From contig NZ_JANAVY020000016.1 of the NCBI RefSeq assembly GCF_025195085.2, positions 1-64,000 of the forward strand: a stretch of 64,000 nt of DNA, written 5' to 3'. This document shows, piece by piece, positions 60,865-64,000 of this stretch (position 1 is its first letter; every line of letters starts with the position of its first letter). This DNA comes from Vibrio intestinalis. Lineage in GTDB: Bacteria > Pseudomonadota > Gammaproteobacteria > Enterobacterales > Vibrionaceae. Below the pieces are notes generated by a model. The model was given only the letters and a program-made list of their open reading frames with translations, searched no databases and had not been told where the DNA came from. A program made the position numbers and the translations under genes.

Positions 60865-62628
60865 ATGGCAACCATTCATTTATCTGGCACTCAACTTGAA
60901 CCCCAAGCGCCTAGAGTTCCGCTGATTCGTCCATTTTTAGTTTCTATAGCTGTGATGTTCATCGTAGCCATGCACTTCTTTATGCCTAACCCTGGTGGTT
61001 CTGGGCTAGCGCTATCTTTTAATGCAACAACATGGCTCGCTTTAGGTGTGGCAATTGCAATTGGTTTGTATCAAATTGGCACTGAAGGAGCGCTTCGCTA
61101 CAACAAGCTGACTATTGTTCTATTTGCCGTATGTCTAATGCTAACCGCCCCTGTGCTCTACCCCAATGCCTCATTAGAATTGAGTCTTGGTCGACTCTCC
61201 GGGCTTTGGGTTGGCTTTATGCTGTTTGTCATCTTGCAGCAATTCCGATTTAGTAACCGTCAGAAGCAGCGTTTACTCTGGTTTATCATCATTGCCGTAT
61301 TGATTGAAGCGCTACTTGGTTGGACACAATACCTTATTCTCGAACCTGGCAACTTTATGGGTTACGACGTATCCGCCAACAGACCATACGGCATATTCCA
61401 ACAACCAAACGTGATGGCAAGCTTTCTTGCAACAGGATTTGTGCTTTCAGGCTATCTACTGGCGCGCCACCCAGCGAAATACCAAAGCCGTTTAAGTGCC
61501 GTCATCATTCTGTATATCATGCCCGCCCTCACGATTCCGTTGTTGGTATTTCTTGCCTCTCGTACTGGCTGGTTAGGTGCTGCCCTAGCAACAGTATTGG
61601 TCATTCCATATTTATATCGCTTCGCCACACAAAAGCGCCTGCTTGGTTGGTGCGCATCGGTATGTTTAGGTATTGCCATTGCTTTTACGCTCCCAGCGCT
61701 AAATAAAGCAACAGGTTCTATTGAAGCGAAGGCAAACTTAGAGAGTGCGAGAAGCTACATCTACCCACAAGCGGCAGATATGCTGGTTGAAAAACCATTT
61801 ACAGGATACGGTTATGGCCGCTTTGAAGCTGAATATATTTTGTACACGGCAAGGCAGCATCAACTCAATTCCGATTATCACGTTGGTTTAGCAGCACTGG
61901 ATCACCCGCACAATGAGCTACTGTATTGGGGTGTGGAAGGAGGATTATTGCCTCTACTTGGGATTCTATTAGCCGCTATTTTCGTACTTCTGCGTATGTA
62001 TCAAGCGAAAAAAGGAACTCGCTTGGCCATGTTCGCGTTATTCGTACCAATATTGCTTCATAGCCAATTAGAGTATCCGTTTTATCACTCCATAATTCAT
62101 TGGATCATCTTTATTGTTTTACTCTACTGGGTCGATCAACGAGCGAATTCTTATCGCACATTTTCGTTTAGCATTGTCTCGAAAACACTATTGAGAGTGT
62201 TCAGTTTAGTCGTCCCGATAGTCATCACCCTATATATGGGTAGCTCGCTTCATACCAACTATGTGCTCACTCAATTTGAAAAATCACAGCCAAAAGACCC
62301 GAATATATTGGCTCAAGTGTCTAATCCAATTGTGTGGAAAAACCGTTACGACTGGGACGTCTATAGTGTGTATCTAAACATAGGCTTGGTGACTCAAAAC
62401 CCCGAATACATTCAACCTTATGTTGATTGGTCGTTGAAAATTATCAAAGACACACCAAGGCCGGCCTTCTATAACAACCTTATAATGGCCTACCAAGGCT
62501 TAGGGGAAGAGCAAAAAGCGGAGCAAATACGCAGCGAAGCGCAGTTCTTATTTCCAGCGCGAGACTTTGATAAAGTCCAGTACATAGCACCGGACATTGA
62601 TGCTTTAAAAGCATCAGCAGCAGAATAA
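60865..62628 (+). CDS. O-antigen ligase family O-oligosaccharyltransferase (PglL-like)
   Basis: 587-residue polytopic membrane protein with about 11-13 helices, a Wzy_C-type large periplasmic loop, and the DHPHNELLYWGVEGG segment whose His is conserved in O-OTases/ligases; a soluble C-terminal tail follows the last helix (about 450-475). The homologue at this location in V. cholerae (VC0393) was reported to be a PglL-type O-OTase that transfers lipid-linked glycans to protein. The target here is unknown; the pilins in this window are reasonable candidates. Preceded by a terminator, so separately transcribed. Confidence 0.85.
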   Translation: MATIHLSGTQLEPQAPRVPLIRPFLVSIAVMFIVAMHFFMPNPGGSGLALSFNATTWLALGVAIAIGLYQIGTEGALRYNKLTIVLFAVCLMLTAPVLYPNASLELSLGRLSGLWVGFMLFVILQQFRFSNRQKQRLLWFIIIAVLIEALLGWTQYLILEPGNFMGYDVSANRPYGIFQQPNVMASFLATGFVLSGYLLARHPAKYQSRLSAVIILYIMPALTIPLLVFLASRTGWLGAALATVLVIPYLYRFATQKRLLGWCASVCLGIAIAFTLPALNKATGSIEAKANLESARSYIYPQAADMLVEKPFTGYGYGRFEAEYILYTARQHQLNSDYHVGLAALDHPHNELLYWGVEGGLLPLLGILLAAIFVLLRMYQAKKGTRLAMFALFVPILLHSQLEYPFYHSIIHWIIFIVLLYWVDQRANSYRTFSFSIVSKTLLRVFSLVVPIVITLYMGSSLHTNYVLTQFEKSQPKDPNILAQVSNPIVWKNRYDWDVYSVYLNIGLVTQNPEYIQPYVDWSLKIIKDTPRPAFYNNLIMAYQGLGEEQKAEQIRSEAQFLFPARDFDKVQYIAPDIDALKASAAE

Positions 62629-62646
62629 ACCAAGCATCTTAATAAT

Positions 62647-62672
62647 GCGGCTTCATCATGAAGCCGCTTTTT
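62647..62672. terminator. Terminator between pglL-like gene and aminotransferase
   Basis: GCGGCTTCA (62647-62655) pairs with TGAAGCCGC (62659-62667), followed by TTTTT, between convergent genes. Confidence 0.88.
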
Positions 62673-62696
62673 CTTTCATTGCTATCTTTTCCGAGA

Positions 62697-63818
62697 CTAT
62701 TGAGTGAGTGACTCTTCTAGCGCTCGAAGACACAAGGCGACATTTTCCGCACGAGCACCATAGCCCATGAGACCGATTCGCCACGCTTTACCCGCGAGCG
62801 CGCCAAGGCCAGCGCCAATTTCAAGATTATAGGTATCAAGTAGATGATTACGCACTTTCGCTTCATCGATGCCTTCAGGTACATAAACCGCGTTTAGTTG
62901 TGGTAAACGATGCTTTTCATCCACCACGAAGCGAAAACCGAGTTTTTCTAATCCGGTTTTCAAGGTTTCATGCATGGTTTTATGGCGCTGCCATGCATTT
63001 TCAAGTCCTTCATTTTTCAATATCAACAGCGCCTCATGCAGCGCATATAAGCTGTTTACTGGCGCAGTATGGTGGTAACTACGTTTACCTTCACCACTCC
63101 AATAGCCAAGCACTAAGCTTTGATCCAAAAACCAGCTCTGTACCGGAGTTTGACGAGATTTAATTTTCTCGATGGCTAGCTGAGAAAAGGTCACCGGAGA
63201 TAAACCAGGCACACAAGACAAACACTTTTGACTGCCCGAATAGACCGCATCTAACTGCCATTCATCAACGCGTAGCTCAACACCACCTAGTGATGTCACG
63301 GTATCAACAATAGTCAGCGCACCATATTGCTTGGCTAATTGGCCGAGTGATGCCGCATCAGAAACAGCCCCTGTAGAGGTTTCAGCATGAACGAATGCCA
63401 CAATTTTAATGTCATCATGCTGCGCTAAAGCGTCTTTTACTTTCTCTACAGAAACAGGCGTACCCCATTCATCATCAACAATAATCGCTTCACCACCAGC
63501 ACGAACCACGTTTTCACGCATTCGTTCGCCAAACACGCCATTGCGACAAACCAACACCTTGTCGCCCGGCTCAATCAAATTAACGAAGCACGCCTCCATA
63601 CCAGCGCTACCCGGCGCAGATACCGCAATAGTAAAATCGTTCTCGGTTTGAAAGGCGTATTTCAGTAACTGTTTAAGCTCATCCATCATACCGATAAATA
63701 GTGGGTCTAAGTGGCCGACAGTAGGGCGACTCAATGCTTGGAGAACTTGAGGTGATATATCTGAAGGCCCAGGCCCCATTAAAATACGATGAGGGGGAAT
63801 AAAACTTTGGATTGTCAT
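62697..63818 (-). CDS. Class V aminotransferase (alanine-glyoxylate / serine-pyruvate type)
   Basis: PLP enzyme of 373 residues with MGPGPSDISP near the N-terminus, VHAETSTG, VDTVTSLGG, and the PLP lysine in SGSQKCLSCVPG. Likely transfers amino groups among alanine, serine and glyoxylate; exact donor is inferred. ATG at 63818 is used because AAGGAG lies six bases upstream; the GTG two codons earlier overlaps that site. The 182 bases beyond it, to the end of the window, show no gene. Confidence 0.9.
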   Translation of the reverse strand: MTIQSFIPPHRILMGPGPSDISPQVLQALSRPTVGHLDPLFIGMMDELKQLLKYAFQTENDFTIAVSAPGSAGMEACFVNLIEPGDKVLVCRNGVFGERMRENVVRAGGEAIIVDDEWGTPVSVEKVKDALAQHDDIKIVAFVHAETSTGAVSDAASLGQLAKQYGALTIVDTVTSLGGVELRVDEWQLDAVYSGSQKCLSCVPGLSPVTFSQLAIEKIKSRQTPVQSWFLDQSLVLGYWSGEGKRSYHHTAPVNSLYALHEALLILKNEGLENAWQRHKTMHETLKTGLEKLGFRFVVDEKHRLPQLNAVYVPEGIDEAKVRNHLLDTYNLEIGAGLGALAGKAWRIGLMGYGARAENVALCLRALEESLTQ

Positions 63819-64000
63819 GATCACTCCTTGCAGCAGACTTGTTCGAATTTAATTATTATTCATAGCCACCATAGAGTATTAAACCAAACTCGGCAATTGG
63901 CCCTAAGTCTATAGAAGATCTGCATCAACCCTTAGCTTTTCGAAACTAGGTTTTATTCATCGCCAACGTTTTCCTGCTTGTTACAAATTAATGATTTTTT

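Noticed and set aside
1..64000. CRISPR arrays, tRNA or rRNA genes, prophage or integron attC clusters
   Set aside because: No regularly spaced repeats, no cloverleaf-like or rRNA sequence, and no phage or integrase genes were seen anywhere in the window.

Overview
The window is ordinary Vibrio-type chromosomal DNA. Gene content and order match the Vibrionaceae large chromosome: lptD-surA-pdxA-rsmA-apaGH, obgE-rpmA-rplU/ispB, mdh/argR, the mreBCD cluster, the whole MSHA type IV pilus locus, and ssb/qstR/galU/uvrA. MshA-MshQ and a QstR-like regulator point to Vibrio or a close relative. Order relative to pyrBI differs from what I recall for V. cholerae, so I do not name a species. Essentially all coding space is filled. 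I see no rRNA, tRNA, CRISPR array, prophage or intact insertion sequence.

Layout. 1-2160: pyrB-pyrI behind an attenuator-like leader, then ridA. 2188-9963: djlA divergent from the envelope/translation run lptD-surA-pdxA-rsmA-apaG-apaH. 10034-13947 (minus): folA, a split ThrE-type exporter pair, obgE, rpmA-rplU; ispB diverges. 15267-17336: a 63-residue orphan and mdh, divergent from argR. 17337-22436: a TAXI-type TRAP transporter (binding protein, fused permease) with a UspA protein, behind a perfect CRP site, then a small tandem DUF2061 membrane protein. 22443-25579: a beta-mannosidase-like fragment protein, rraB, and stand-alone arginine deiminase. 25668-36365 (minus): mreB-mreC-mreD-maf-rng-yhdP-nit-tldD. 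36532-55035 (minus): csrD/mshH followed by the MSHA assembly genes (mshI,J,K,L,M,N,E,G,F) and the structural genes (mshB,A,C,D,O,P,Q). 55253-63818: ssb, divergent qstR-galU-uvrA, then a PglL/Wzy-like O-oligosaccharyltransferase, and a convergent class V aminotransferase.

How the genes work together. Envelope building is the main theme: LptD, SurA, YhdP, MreBCD, GalU, IspB. The pilus block contains c-di-GMP input (MshEN domain of MshE) and the degenerate GGDEF/EAL protein CsrD, plus a cluster of pseudopilins ending in the large MshQ. QstR (quorum sensing/competence) and an O-OTase lie just beyond it.

Nothing here is clearly a new system. The signals I consider most worth checking are non-coding: an 11-bp direct repeat bracketing the csrD-msh block and lying about 105-110 nt upstream of both csrD and mreB; a hairpin that buries the start codon of the DUF2061 gene; a 64-bp imperfect palindrome upstream of qstR; a cluster of TGTCA/TGACA half-sites between mdh and argR; and a six-codon candidate leader peptide in front of the pyrB attenuator. 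Coordinates were read by hand; motif calls are by eye and no database was searched.
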